A stretch of DNA of 64,000 nucleotides, from assembly GCF_031180885.1 (NCBI RefSeq), contig NZ_JAPSLK010000001.1, forward strand, positions 475,158 through 539,157, in the 5' to 3' direction. The notes below the pieces were generated by a model that saw only the letters and a list, made by a program, of their open reading frames with translations, was not told where the DNA came from and ran no database searches. A program made the position numbers and the translations under genes. The stretch is from Saccharothrix sp. (GTDB taxonomy: Bacteria > Actinomycetota > Actinomycetes > Mycobacteriales > Pseudonocardiaceae). Shown here piece by piece: positions 42,883 through 50,861 of this stretch (positions within the stretch are counted from its first letter, which is position 1; every line of letters starts with the position of its first letter).

Positions 42883-43319
42883 GCAGGCACTCCGGGCCGC
42901 CGGGCCAGCCGGACCAGCCGCAGCCAGGGGAGCGGGACGCCTGGCCCGCGGTGTCGGCGCGCAAGAACCGCCGCCGGCGGGTCGTGCTCGCCGACCCGCG
43001 GGGCCGCGGCCGGGTGCTGCGCACGATCATCGAGCTGGAGGAGCAGACCAGCGTCGGGGAGAAGCTGATCCGCGACCTGATCAAGCAGCAGCTCAAGACC
43101 GCGTTCCTGCTCGGCGGCGGCACGTTGCTGCTGCTGGCGTCGCTGCCGGTGCTGTTCTACCTGCTGCCGGGCCTGGCGGACGTCGAGCTGCTGGGCGTGC
43201 GGCTGCCGTGGGTGCTGCTCGGCCTGCTGCCGTTCCCGCTGCTGTACGGGGTGGGCTACGCGTACCGGAGACTGGCCGAGAGCCACGAACACGACTTCGT
43301 CAGCTCGGTGGACCGGTGA
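42879..43319 (+). CDS. Small membrane partner of the solute symporter, 146 aa
   Basis: A basic, Pro-rich cytosolic N-terminus (GPPGQPDQPQPGERDAWP; ARKNRRRRVVLADPRGRG) leads to an amphipathic helix (LIRDLIKQQLKTAFLLG) and two membrane helices (about residues 74-98 and 107-126). Position and layout match the small DUF485-like proteins that accompany ActP-type symporters, although the sequence is not a standard DUF485. It overlaps both the LytTR gene (ATGA) and the symporter gene (GTGA), so the three are translated together. Confidence 0.8.
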   Translation: MSRHSGPPGQPDQPQPGERDAWPAVSARKNRRRRVVLADPRGRGRVLRTIIELEEQTSVGEKLIRDLIKQQLKTAFLLGGGTLLLLASLPVLFYLLPGLADVELLGVRLPWVLLGLLPFPLLYGVGYAYRRLAESHEHDFVSSVDR

Positions 43320-45106
43320 CCGGGAACCTGTGGAGCCTCGGGCTGGTGGTCGTCGTCGCGGCGCTGACCTTCCTGCTGGGCTACGTGGGTTCCCGCCGCG
43401 CCAACACGACACCGGACTTCCTGGTCGCCCGCCGCGCGATCCCCGCGACCCGCAACGCCGCCGCGATCTCCGGCGAGTACCTGTCCGCCGCGTCGTTCCT
43501 GGGCGTGGCCGGGCTGGTGCTCAAGGACGGCATCGACGCGCTGTGGTACCCGATCGGCTTCACCGCGGGCTACCTGGCGATGATGCTGTTCGTCGCCGCG
43601 CCGCTGCGCCGGTCGGGCGCGTACACGCTGCCGGACTTCGCCGAGGCGCGGCTGGGGTCGGCCAACCTGCGGCGGTTCTGCACGTTCTTCGTGATCTGCA
43701 TCGGCGTGCTGTACCTGGTGCCGCAGCTGCAGTCCGCGGGCCTGACGCTGAACACGATCACCGGCCTGCCCACGTGGCTGGGCGCGGTGGCGGTGACCGT
43801 GATCGTCGGGGTGAACGTCCTGGGCGGCGGGATGCGCGCGATCACACTGGTGCAGGCGTTCCAGTACTGGGGCAAGCTGTTCGCCATCGCCGCGCCGACG
43901 TTCGTGCTGTTCACCGTGTTCCTGGCCAGTCCGGGCAACGGGGCGAAGAGCGTCGACGAGGGCGGGGTGCTGCGGTTCCACCAGGACGTCGAGGTGACCA
44001 CCGCGGAGCAGGTGCGGGTCCGGGTGGTCGAGCCGATGGAGCTGACCGCGGTCGGCACGGTCAACGGCGCGCCCGCCGACGGCCACGCGCTGTGGGGCCC
44101 CGGCACCTACACCCTGGGCAAGGGCACGACGCTGAGCTTCGCGGAGGGCTCGCCGGTCCCGGTCGTGGAGGGCTCGCCGACCGGCAACGAGCAGTGGCTG
44201 CGCCCGCAGACCGGCGGCCTGGGCGGGCTGTTCGAGACCTACTCGCTGATCTTCGCGACGTTCCTGGGCACCATGGGCCTGCCGCACGTCCTGGTCCGCT
44301 TCTACACCAACCCGGACGGCAAGGCGGCCCGCCGCACGGCGCTGCACGTGATGTACCTGCTGGGGTTGTTCTACCTGTTCCCCACGGTGCTGGGGGTGAT
44401 CTCCCGCCAGTATCTGCCGCAGCTGCTGGTGACCGGCAAGACCGACGCGGCGGTGCTGCTGCTGCCCGGCACGATGCAGCCGAACCTGCTGGGGCAGGTG
44501 CTGGGCGCGATCGTGGCGGCGGGGGCGTTCGCGGCGTTCCTGTCCACCTCGTCGGGGCTCGTGGTGAGCGTGGCCGGGGTGGTGTCGACGGACATCCTGC
44601 CGGGCAAGGTGCGCGACTTCCGGTGGGCGACGGTGTTGACCGGCGCGGTGGCCATCGGCTTGGCGCTGCTGCTGCCGCGCGGTGACGCGTCGCTGACCGT
44701 GGCGATGTCGTTCGCGCTGGCCGCGTCGACGTTCTGCCCGTTGCTGCTGCTGGGGATCTGGTGGCGCGGCCTGACCTGGGTGGGCGCCATGGCGGGGATG
44801 CTGGTCGGCGGTGGGCTGGTGCTGACCGCGCTGGCGGTGAACGTGGTGAGCACGCTGTCCGGCTGGGTGGCGCCGGCGCTGTCCACGCAGCCGGCGCTGG
44901 TGACGGTGCCGGTGGCGTTCCTGACCATGATCATGATCAGCAAGCTGACCGGCCGGCGGCGGCCGGACGACGTGAACCAGATCCTGCTGCGCCTGCACGC
45001 CCCCGACCCGCTGGGTTTCATGCGGGACCGCGACGTGCAGCGGTTCGGGTCGGCGGAGGAGAAGCCGCGGGAGGACTCGCGCGACAGCGCCCGGCCGTGG
45101 AACTAG
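43316..45106 (+). CDS. Solute:sodium symporter family protein, ActP-like
   Basis: A 596-residue symporter of about 13 helices, of the SSS family near acetate/monocarboxylate permeases. Family signatures: GEYLSAASFLGVAGL in helix 2, the sodium-site region TFLGTMGLPHVLVRFYTN, and AAFLSTSSGLVVSVAGVVS later. Unusual is a roughly 90-residue polar insert (about residues 210-300, including FHQDVEVTTAEQVRVRVVEP and GPGTYTLGKGTTLSF), predicted outside and absent from plain ActP. The likely substrate is a short carboxylate (acetate, pyruvate or lactate), by context with lutABC and LytS/LytTR. GTG start overlaps the preceding stop; the end overlaps the Lrp-like gene by 4 bp. Confidence 0.88.
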   Translation: MTGNLWSLGLVVVVAALTFLLGYVGSRRANTTPDFLVARRAIPATRNAAAISGEYLSAASFLGVAGLVLKDGIDALWYPIGFTAGYLAMMLFVAAPLRRSGAYTLPDFAEARLGSANLRRFCTFFVICIGVLYLVPQLQSAGLTLNTITGLPTWLGAVAVTVIVGVNVLGGGMRAITLVQAFQYWGKLFAIAAPTFVLFTVFLASPGNGAKSVDEGGVLRFHQDVEVTTAEQVRVRVVEPMELTAVGTVNGAPADGHALWGPGTYTLGKGTTLSFAEGSPVPVVEGSPTGNEQWLRPQTGGLGGLFETYSLIFATFLGTMGLPHVLVRFYTNPDGKAARRTALHVMYLLGLFYLFPTVLGVISRQYLPQLLVTGKTDAAVLLLPGTMQPNLLGQVLGAIVAAGAFAAFLSTSSGLVVSVAGVVSTDILPGKVRDFRWATVLTGAVAIGLALLLPRGDASLTVAMSFALAASTFCPLLLLGIWWRGLTWVGAMAGMLVGGGLVLTALAVNVVSTLSGWVAPALSTQPALVTVPVAFLTMIMISKLTGRRRPDDVNQILLRLHAPDPLGFMRDRDVQRFGSAEEKPREDSRDSARPWN

Positions 45107-46011
45107 TCGAGCGCTTTGACCGTGCGCAGGACCGGTGACGTTTGGACGGCGTGGACGTGTTCCAGCGCGCCGAGGCGTTCGGTGAGGTAGCGGTGCAGGG
45201 CGGCCGGTGTCGGGCACAGGGCTTGCGCGCACAGGTTGGTCGGGCCGGTGGTGGCCACGACGACGGCGAGTTCTTCGTGCTCCGCAAGGGTTTTGGCCAC
45301 GGCGTCGAGGTGCGCCGGCGCGACGGACATCCACAGCAGCGCGTGCGCGGTGGGTTCGAAGAGGTCCGGGTCGACGCGGACGTCGAAGAAGATCGCGCCC
45401 GCGGCCTGGAGGGCGTTGAGCCGCCGCGCGACGGTGACCGGTGACCACCCGGTGGCCTCGGCGAGCGCGGCCTGGCCGGTGCGGCCGTCTTCGGCGAGTG
45501 CGGCGAGCAGCGGGGCGTCGGTGTCGGCGAGCGGACGGCCGGGGTCGTCGGTGCGCGGGGGCGAGAGCGCGACGATCTGCTTCCGGGCAAGGGCGTTCGC
45601 GCGGCCGTGCCACGCGGTCGGGCCGCCGAGGTAGGTGTTGAGGACCAGGTGCGCCGACACGGCCGTGATGCTGGACGGGACGTGTTGGAGCACCGGCGAA
45701 TCTCCGGTCACGACCGCGAACACCTCGGTGCCGCCGGACGCGGTCTTGACCCACGACGTGTCGGCGCGGCGGGCGAGCGACCCGGCGACGTCGCCGGCGG
45801 TCGCGGGATCGGCGGTGACCCGGGTGAGCCAGCGCGGACCGCCGGCGTCGGGCCGCCCGACCACCCGCAGGCCCGCCTCGGCGCGCAGCCGGCGGTAGCG
45901 GCGGATCACGGTCTGCGTGGACACGCCGAGCACCGCGCCGAGCCAGTTGAACGGGGCGCGGCCGTTGACGTGCAGCGCGTGCACCAGCGCGCGGTCGAGG
46001 TCGTCCAGCAC
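45103..46011 (-). CDS. Lrp/AsnC-family regulator with two HTH halves
   Basis: A 302-residue regulator with two winged-HTH segments: residues about 2-55 (LGVSTQTVIRRYRRLRAE) and about 175-225 (ATGWSPVTVARRLNALQAAG). Each precedes an effector-like region; the second is an AsnC ligand domain (VVVATTGPTNLCAQAL). Such duplicated Lrp proteins are common in actinomycetes. Start is the GTG at 46011; a TACGAT (complement of 46020-46025) would place transcription on the start codon, so it is probably leaderless. It is divergent from the DUF485/symporter operon and convergent with the other symporter, so it may regulate carboxylate uptake. Confidence 0.88.
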   Translation of the reverse strand: MLDDLDRALVHALHVNGRAPFNWLGAVLGVSTQTVIRRYRRLRAEAGLRVVGRPDAGGPRWLTRVTADPATAGDVAGSLARRADTSWVKTASGGTEVFAVVTGDSPVLQHVPSSITAVSAHLVLNTYLGGPTAWHGRANALARKQIVALSPPRTDDPGRPLADTDAPLLAALAEDGRTGQAALAEATGWSPVTVARRLNALQAAGAIFFDVRVDPDLFEPTAHALLWMSVAPAHLDAVAKTLAEHEELAVVVATTGPTNLCAQALCPTPAALHRYLTERLGALEHVHAVQTSPVLRTVKALD

Positions 46012-46365
46012 AAATCCGCATCGTAGCGGGGTCGGATGGAAAATATCCGCACGTCGACGACGTCTGGTGGAACGGGTTCGGCGGTTCGGTCCAGTGGTCC
46101 GCGATGGGGTCGGGCGTGGAGCCACGAAAGATCTCGATCGGGTGACGTTGTGTCCGCCTATCCGGTCATCGGTGAGGTCCGTCACCCGAACGGCGCTTCG
46201 TCTCAGCATTCCTACCGCTCATCGCATCACTCGACTGTTGAGCGCAAGTCCACGTCCGGGGTCTTTCAGGCGTGACCCACGTCTCCCTACGGTGCTGCGC
46301 GTATCAGGAACGCACCAGGAGGGTTTCGTGCCGTTCACACCGCCGACAAGTGCGAGGAGGGGAAA
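46012..46365. promoter_or_regulatory. 354-bp divergent regulatory region with Crp-type site
   Basis: Between the Lrp-like gene and the DUF485/symporter operon. It has lower GC than its surroundings and no credible gene. At 46172-46185 it holds GTGA-GGTCCG-TCAC, an exact Crp/GlxR-type core extended to GGTGA...TCACC. It lies 181 bp upstream of the DUF485 start. Lrp and LytTR sites are expected here too, but I could not define them. The operon's ribosome binding site (GAGGAGGGG) is strong. Confidence 0.55.
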
Positions 46366-46722
46366 GTGAGCACCACTGAAGACGCTTCAGGGGGCGCCAC
46401 CCCCGCTGGGGCGACCCACGACTGGGTCGCAGTGCAGGACAGCGCGGACTTCAAGGAGTTGCGCCGCAGGTTGCGCACCTTCGTGTTCCCCATGGCCGGT
46501 CTCTTCCTGGCCTGGTACCTGCTGTACGTCCTCCTCGCCGACTACGCGCACGGCTTCATGTCGCAGAAGGTCGTCGGCAACATCAACGTCGGCCTGATCC
46601 TGGGGCTGCTCCAGTTCGTGTCCACGTTCGCGATCACCACGCTGTACGTGCGCCACGCCAACAAGAACCTCGACCCCCGTGCGGAAGCCATCCGCGAGGA
46701 ACTCGAAGGGGGCCAGGCGTGA
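46366..46722 (+). CDS. DUF485-family small membrane protein, symporter partner
   Basis: A 118-residue DUF485 protein with two membrane helices (FVFPMAGLFLAWYLLYVLLA and VGLILGLLQFVSTFAITTLY) joined by a loop with FMSQKVVGNINV. It ends in a charged tail (NKNLDPRAEAIREELEGG). DUF485 proteins are encoded directly before ActP acetate permeases and are presumed accessory subunits. The GTG at 46366 follows GAGGAGGGGAAA. Its stop overlaps the symporter start by 4 bp (GTGA), so the two are coupled. Confidence 0.92.
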   Translation: MSTTEDASGGATPAGATHDWVAVQDSADFKELRRRLRTFVFPMAGLFLAWYLLYVLLADYAHGFMSQKVVGNINVGLILGLLQFVSTFAITTLYVRHANKNLDPRAEAIREELEGGQA

Positions 46723-48308
46723 CCAACAACAACGCCCTGCTCAACATCGCCATCTTCGGCATCTTCGTGGTCGCCACGCTGTTCGTGGTGATCCGCGCCA
46801 GCCGCAACACCAAGACCGCCGCCGACTACCTGGCCGCCGGCCGCGCGTTCACCGGTCCCCAGAACGGCATCGCGATCGCGGGCGACTACCTGTCCGCCGC
46901 GTCGTTCCTGGGCATCGCGGGCGCCATCGCGGTCAACGGCTACGACGGGTTCCTGTACTCCATCGGGTTCCTCGTCGCCTGGCTGGTCGCGCTGCTGCTG
47001 GTCGCCGAACTGCTGCGCAACACCGGCAAGTACACGATGGGCGACGTCCTGAGCTTCCGGATGCGCCAGCGCCCGGTGCGCGCGGCGGCGGCCACGTCCA
47101 CCATGGCCGTGTCGTTCTTCTACCTGCTGGCGCAGATGGCGGGCGCGGGCGGTCTGGTCGCGCTGCTGCTGGGCATCACCGGCAAGGGTGGCCAGGCGGT
47201 CGTGATCGCCGTGGTCGGCGCGCTGATGATCGCGTACGTGCTGATCGGCGGCATGAAGGGCACCACCTGGGTGCAGATCATCAAGGCCGTCCTGCTGATC
47301 GTCGGCGCGGGCATCATGACCCTGTGGGTGCTGGGCAAGTACGGGCTCAACCTGTCCGGCCTGCTCGGCGCGGCGGTCGAGAACGCCCCGAAGGCGGGCG
47401 AGAAGCTGCTCGGCCCGGGCCTGCAGTACGGCAAGACCGCCACGTCCCAGCTGGACTTCCTGTCCCTGGCGCTGGCCCTGGTGCTGGGCACCGCCGGCCT
47501 GCCGCACATCCTGATGCGCTTCTACACCGTGCCCACGGCCAAGGAGGCGCGCCGCTCGGTGGTCTGGGCGATCTGGCTGATCGGCCTGTTCTACCTGTTC
47601 ACGCTGGTCCTGGGCTACGGCGCGGCGGCCCTGGTGGGTCCGGACAAGATCCTGGGCGCACCCGGCAAGGCCAACTCGGCGGCCCCGCTGCTGGCCGAGG
47701 CGCTGGGCGGCCCGCTGCTGCTCGGCCTGATCGCGGCGGTGGCGTTCGCGACAATTCTGGCGGTGGTGGCCGGTCTGACGATCACCGCGTCGGCGTCGTT
47801 CGCGCACGACATCTACGCCAACATCATCAAGAAGGGCGAGGCCGAGGACAAGTCGAACGAGGTCAAGGTCGCCCGCATCACCGCCATCGTCATCGGCATC
47901 GTGTCGATCCTCGGCGGCATCGCGGCCAACGGCCAGAACATCGCGTTCCTGGTGGCCCTGGCGTTCGCGGTGGCGGCGTCGGCGAACCTGCCGACCATCC
48001 TGTACTCGCTGTTCTGGAAGCGGTTCAACACCTCCGGCGCGCTGTGGAGCATCTACGGCGGCCTCTCGGTGACGATCGCGCTGATCGTGTTGTCGCCCGC
48101 CGTGTCCGGCAACGCCAACGCGATGTTCCCCAAGGCCGACTTCGACGTGTTCCCGCTGTCCAACCCGGGCATCGTGTCGATCCCGGTGGCGTTCTTCCTG
48201 GGCTGGCTGGGCACCGTGCTCTCCAAGGAGGACAACAAGGCGAAGTACGCCGAGATGGAGGTGCGCGCGCTCACCGGCGTGGGTGCCGAGAAGGCCATCT
48301 CGCACTGA
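46719..48308 (+). CDS. Acetate/monocarboxylate:cation symporter (ActP-type)
   Basis: A 529-residue solute:sodium symporter with about 13 helices. Diagnostic segments: GDYLSAASFLGIAGAIAVNG in helix 2, LGTAGLPHILMRFYTVP, and the FATILAVVAGLTITASASF helix. It matches the acetate permease group (ActP/MctC), whose members move acetate, pyruvate or propionate. Unlike the sister symporter at 43316 it has no large outer insert. Coupled to the DUF485 gene before it. The Crp-like site upstream and the divergent Lrp-like regulator suggest control by carbon status. A 23-bp-arm hairpin downstream likely ends the operon. Confidence 0.92.
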   Translation: MTNNNALLNIAIFGIFVVATLFVVIRASRNTKTAADYLAAGRAFTGPQNGIAIAGDYLSAASFLGIAGAIAVNGYDGFLYSIGFLVAWLVALLLVAELLRNTGKYTMGDVLSFRMRQRPVRAAAATSTMAVSFFYLLAQMAGAGGLVALLLGITGKGGQAVVIAVVGALMIAYVLIGGMKGTTWVQIIKAVLLIVGAGIMTLWVLGKYGLNLSGLLGAAVENAPKAGEKLLGPGLQYGKTATSQLDFLSLALALVLGTAGLPHILMRFYTVPTAKEARRSVVWAIWLIGLFYLFTLVLGYGAAALVGPDKILGAPGKANSAAPLLAEALGGPLLLGLIAAVAFATILAVVAGLTITASASFAHDIYANIIKKGEAEDKSNEVKVARITAIVIGIVSILGGIAANGQNIAFLVALAFAVAASANLPTILYSLFWKRFNTSGALWSIYGGLSVTIALIVLSPAVSGNANAMFPKADFDVFPLSNPGIVSIPVAFFLGWLGTVLSKEDNKAKYAEMEVRALTGVGAEKAISH

Positions 48309-48332
48309 GTTGATTGGCGCGACTCCGTCGCG

Positions 48333-48408
48333 CGGCTCGGCTGTGTTGGATGGCGCCGCCTCCGGCGTCGCGGCTCGGCTGTGTTGGATGGCGCCGCCTC
48401 CGGCGTCG
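48333..48408. repeat. Two identical 38-bp tandem repeats plus partial copies
   Basis: 48333-48370 and 48371-48408 are identical (unit starts cggctcggctgtgttggatg). A degenerate partial copy precedes (about 48310-48332) and the first eight bases of a third copy follow (48409-48416). It starts right after the symporter stop. Confidence 0.9.
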
Positions 48409-48436
48409 CGGCTCGGCCGCCCGTAGGGTCGGCTCA

Positions 48437-48491
48437 TCGCGCCGCCTTTCCCGACGATCGGAAAAGCTGATCGTCGGGAAAGGCGGCGCGA
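48437..48491. terminator. Perfect 23-bp-arm hairpin
   Basis: The left arm 48437-48459 (TCGCGCCGCCTTTCCCGACG and three more bases) is exactly inverted at 48469-48491 around a 9-base loop. It lies 128 bp after the symporter stop. It is long for a terminator and would act on both strands. It could equally be a mobile repeat of REP/MITE type. Confidence 0.75.
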
Positions 48492-48633
48492 CAAGCCGAC
48501 GGCGGCCTCGCGGTGTTGGGTGGCTCGGCCGGCCCTGGGGTTGGCTCGTGGTCTGTTCTCGTCTGGGCCGCCTCCGCTGTTCGCGGGGGCGGCCCTTTGG
48601 CGCTTATCCCCTGTTTACCGGGGGCATGGCAGC

Positions 48634-48975
48634 ATGGTGGGCGTGATCCCGAGCGTTGAAGTGTCGTCCGTGCCGGCCGAGTTGCCGGAGGGCCAGGTCC
48701 TGCTCGACGTGCGCGAAGCCGACGAGTGGGAGGCCGGGCACGCCCCCGGCGCGCTGCACATCCCGATGAGCGAGCTGGCCGGGCGGCTGTCCGAGCTGCC
48801 CGAGGCCGAGCTGCTGGTGGTGTGCCGGGCGGGTGGCCGGTCGGCGCGGGTCACCCAGTACCTCAACGCCAACGGCTGGGACGCCAAGAACGTCGACGGC
48901 GGCATGCAGGTGTGGGCCGCCGAGGGTCGTCCGCTGGTGAGCGAGAAGGCCGGCGCGCAGCCGGAGGTCATCTGA
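48634..48975 (+). CDS. Rhodanese-like sulfurtransferase domain protein
   Basis: A single-domain rhodanese of 113 residues, moving sulfane sulfur or acting in thiosulfate or persulfide chemistry. The active-site loop is CRAGGRSARV with Cys64 as the sulfur carrier. The N-terminal LLDVREADEWEAGHAPGALH is the typical CH2A-like region. Start is the ATG at 48634 with GGGGG about 9 bases upstream; GTG 48643 is an alternative that trims three residues. It lies 1 bp before the DUF4328 gene, so the two are cotranscribed. The sulfur donor and acceptor are unknown. Confidence 0.88.
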   Translation: MVGVIPSVEVSSVPAELPEGQVLLDVREADEWEAGHAPGALHIPMSELAGRLSELPEAELLVVCRAGGRSARVTQYLNANGWDAKNVDGGMQVWAAEGRPLVSEKAGAQPEVI

Positions 48976-48976
48976 C

Positions 48977-49876
48977 GTGGCGTTCCAGCCGATGCGCGTG
49001 GACTGGGTGGCGAGCCCGCCGCCCGGCGCCTACCCGCACCGTCGGCTGGCCCCGCCACCGCGCCCGTACGCCGGTCCGCCGTCCTACCCGGTGCCGCCGC
49101 GGTGGGGGTTCCCGCTGCTGGCGTGGCGCTGGCCCACGTCCGTGGCGGGCGAGGCCGCCGAGGACTCGGTGGAGCAGGTCCAGCGGCTGGCGCGCACCGC
49201 GTTCCACGTGCTCGGGCTGGCCGCGCTGACCCTGCTGTGGGCCGCGGGCAGCGAGATCTGGCGGTACGCGCTGCTGTTGCAGAGCCGGTACGGGGCGTTG
49301 TCGCCCACGACGGTGAACGTGTCGGACGCGATGCTGCGGTCCGCGTCGATCCTGGCGCTGATCATGGTTTTGGGCGGCGTGGTGTTCACGTTCCTGTGGC
49401 TGCGCCGGGCGCGGGCCGCCGCCGCGTCGGCCGCCGGGTACGCGCCGTCCCGGTCGGACGCCGAGGTCCTGGTGGGCCTGCTGGTGCCGGGGCTGAACCT
49501 GGTGATGGCCGGGTCCATCGCGGCCGAGCTGGAGCACGCGGCGCTGCGGCTGCCCGCTACGGCGCGGCCCTCGCCGTCGCGCCTGGTGCGCTGGTGGTGG
49601 GGGCTGTGGGCGGCGGCCGGCCTGTGGGCGGTGTTCACCGTGGCGTGGTCGTTCCGGACGAGCGTGCAGGCGCTGGCGGACGGTGTGCTGCTGCACGCGG
49701 TGTCGGACCTGCTGGCCACCGCGGTGGTGGTGCTGACCATGGTCCTGGTGCGCCGGATCACCACGTTGCTGCTGCCCGTCGCGCCGTCGACGCTGCGCCG
49801 GATGCGGGTGGTGGAACTGCGCGACGCGCCCGCTCCCGAGCTGAGGGCCGTCCGCTCGCACGCTTCGCCCAGGTAG
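48977..49876 (+). CDS. DUF4328-family membrane protein
   Basis: A 299-residue membrane protein. It starts with a Pro/Tyr-rich cytosolic region (PPPGAYPHRRLAPPPRPYAG), followed by about six membrane helices with the family motif near GLLVPGLNLVMAGSIAAELE and WWWGLWAAAGLWAVF. DUF4328 members are actinobacterial and of unknown function. The GTG at 48977 follows the rhodanese stop by one base. A terminator with a T tract follows at 49890. Confidence 0.82.
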   Translation: MAFQPMRVDWVASPPPGAYPHRRLAPPPRPYAGPPSYPVPPRWGFPLLAWRWPTSVAGEAAEDSVEQVQRLARTAFHVLGLAALTLLWAAGSEIWRYALLLQSRYGALSPTTVNVSDAMLRSASILALIMVLGGVVFTFLWLRRARAAAASAAGYAPSRSDAEVLVGLLVPGLNLVMAGSIAAELEHAALRLPATARPSPSRLVRWWWGLWAAAGLWAVFTVAWSFRTSVQALADGVLLHAVSDLLATAVVVLTMVLVRRITTLLLPVAPSTLRRMRVVELRDAPAPELRAVRSHASPR

Positions 49877-49889
49877 ACCGGGTTCGAGG

Positions 49890-49925
49890 ACGGGCCGGCC
49901 GCGGATCGCGCAGCCGGCCCGTTTT
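49890..49925. terminator. Intrinsic terminator with T tract
   Basis: ACGGGCCGGC at 49890-49899 pairs with 49913-49922 over a 13-base loop, followed on the + strand by TTTT. It ends the rhodanese/DUF4328 unit and, read in reverse, could also end the convergent gene that stops at 49931. Confidence 0.8.
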
Positions 49926-49930
49926 CGGTT

Positions 49931-50344
49931 CTAGCGCCGCGGGGACGTGGTGGTGGTCAGCGGCGGCCGGGTCGTGGTCGGCCACTGCGGGGTCGTGGGC
50001 AAGTGGGTCGTCGTGGTCGGGCGCTGGGTCGTCGTCGGGTACTGGGTGGTGGTCGGGTATTGGGTGGTCGGGTACCCGGTGGTCGGGTACGGCGGCGTGG
50101 TGGTGGGTCGCTGGGTGGTCGTGGGCCACTCGGTCGGCTCGCCCGGCCGCGTGGTGGTCACCGGCGGGGCGGTGGTGGACGCCGGGCTCGTCGTGGTGGT
50201 CGTCGGCTTGGTCGTGGTGCTGACCACCACGTCCTGCGGCGACCCCGACGCGAGCGCGGTCCAGGTCACGCCCCCGGCGGCCACCACGCCGAGCGAGAGC
50301 GCGGTCGCGACCGCGGCCCGGCGGGAACGCAAGGTGAAGCGCAT
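49931..50344 (-). CDS. Secreted Thr/Pro-rich repeat protein, 137 aa
   Basis: A signal peptide (RSRRAAVATALSLGVVAAGG, ending about residue 33) is followed by about 100 residues of Thr/Pro with Tyr and Gln, including repeats YPTTTQ/YPTTGYPTTQ and TTTQRPTTT. It has no domain or cysteine. It is likely an extended, O-glycosylated wall or surface stalk. The ATG at 50344 has a strong GAGGAGGA site. It lies 73 bp downstream of the membrane protein that is coupled to a SigE-family sigma factor, so the three genes probably form one unit. Confidence 0.75.
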   Translation of the reverse strand: MRFTLRSRRAAVATALSLGVVAAGGVTWTALASGSPQDVVVSTTTKPTTTTTSPASTTAPPVTTTRPGEPTEWPTTTQRPTTTPPYPTTGYPTTQYPTTTQYPTTTQRPTTTTHLPTTPQWPTTTRPPLTTTTSPRR

Positions 50345-50417
50345 GGAGTCCTCCTCGTGCTGGTGGGCCCTCCTGCCCACGTGATCTCCATGCGTCCCGG
50401 CCCGGATCCGTTGCACT

Positions 50418-50861
50418 TCACCGGGTCGTGGTGGGCGTCGGGTAGCCGCTGCCCGGGTCGGGGCTGGTCGTGGTGGGGCGGAACGTCGTCGTGATCGTCC
50501 CGGTCGTCGTGGGCACGAAGGTCGTCGTAGCCGGGTTCGTGGTGGTGCCGTGGCCCGTCAACGTGGGCCACGGGGTGGTCGCCGGCGGGGTCGTGGCCGT
50601 CACCGTCGTGGGGCGCGGGTCGCCGCCGGCGGGCACGCTCGTCGCCGGCCGGTGCCCGCCGCCCGGCGCGCGCGCCAGCAGCAGGCTCGCCACCACGACC
50701 GCGAGCACCACGACCACGCCCGTCACCAGCGGCGCGAGGCGGCGCAGGGTGTGCGGGCGGGCGGCGGCCCGGGCGCGGATGGCCGGGCCGGACAGGTGCG
50801 AGTGGACCAGGTCGGCGCGCGCGGCGAGCACGCGGCGCAGCTCGTCCTCGGTGTCAGTCAT
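50418..50861 (-). CDS. Single-pass membrane protein coupled to SigE-family sigma factor, 147 aa
   Basis: A cytosolic helix-rich N-terminus (TEDELRRVLAARADLVHSHL), one membrane helix (LVTGVVVVLAVVVASLLLA, about 45-63) and a Thr/Pro-rich outer tail. Its ATG overlaps the sigma stop by 8 bp. This layout and coupling suggest an anti-sigma role, although the zinc HxxxCxxC motif of classical anti-sigma factors is absent. Related architectures occur at 54689 and 59443 in this window. The role is inferred from position and topology, not from a recognised domain. Confidence 0.75.
   Translation of the reverse strand: MTDTEDELRRVLAARADLVHSHLSGPAIRARAAARPHTLRRLAPLVTGVVVVLAVVVASLLLARAPGGGHRPATSVPAGGDPRPTTVTATTPPATTPWPTLTGHGTTTNPATTTFVPTTTGTITTTFRPTTTSPDPGSGYPTPTTTR

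Larger units (their letters stand above)
48309..48633. other. 325-bp intergenic region with tandem repeats and a long hairpin
   Basis: Holds two 38-bp tandem copies plus partial copies, and a 55-bp perfect hairpin (separate entries). The only open frames are Arg/Gly-rich by-products of the repeats. The rest, from 48495 on, is GC-rich and featureless up to the rhodanese ribosome binding site. Confidence 0.7.

Noticed and set aside
43256-46021. 921-aa minus-strand frame opposite the symporter
   Set aside because: Antisense by-product; the real minus-strand gene here is only the Lrp-like regulator in another frame.
46542-48494. 650-aa minus-strand frame opposite the second symporter
   Set aside because: His/Gln/Arg-rich antisense frame with no recognisable features.
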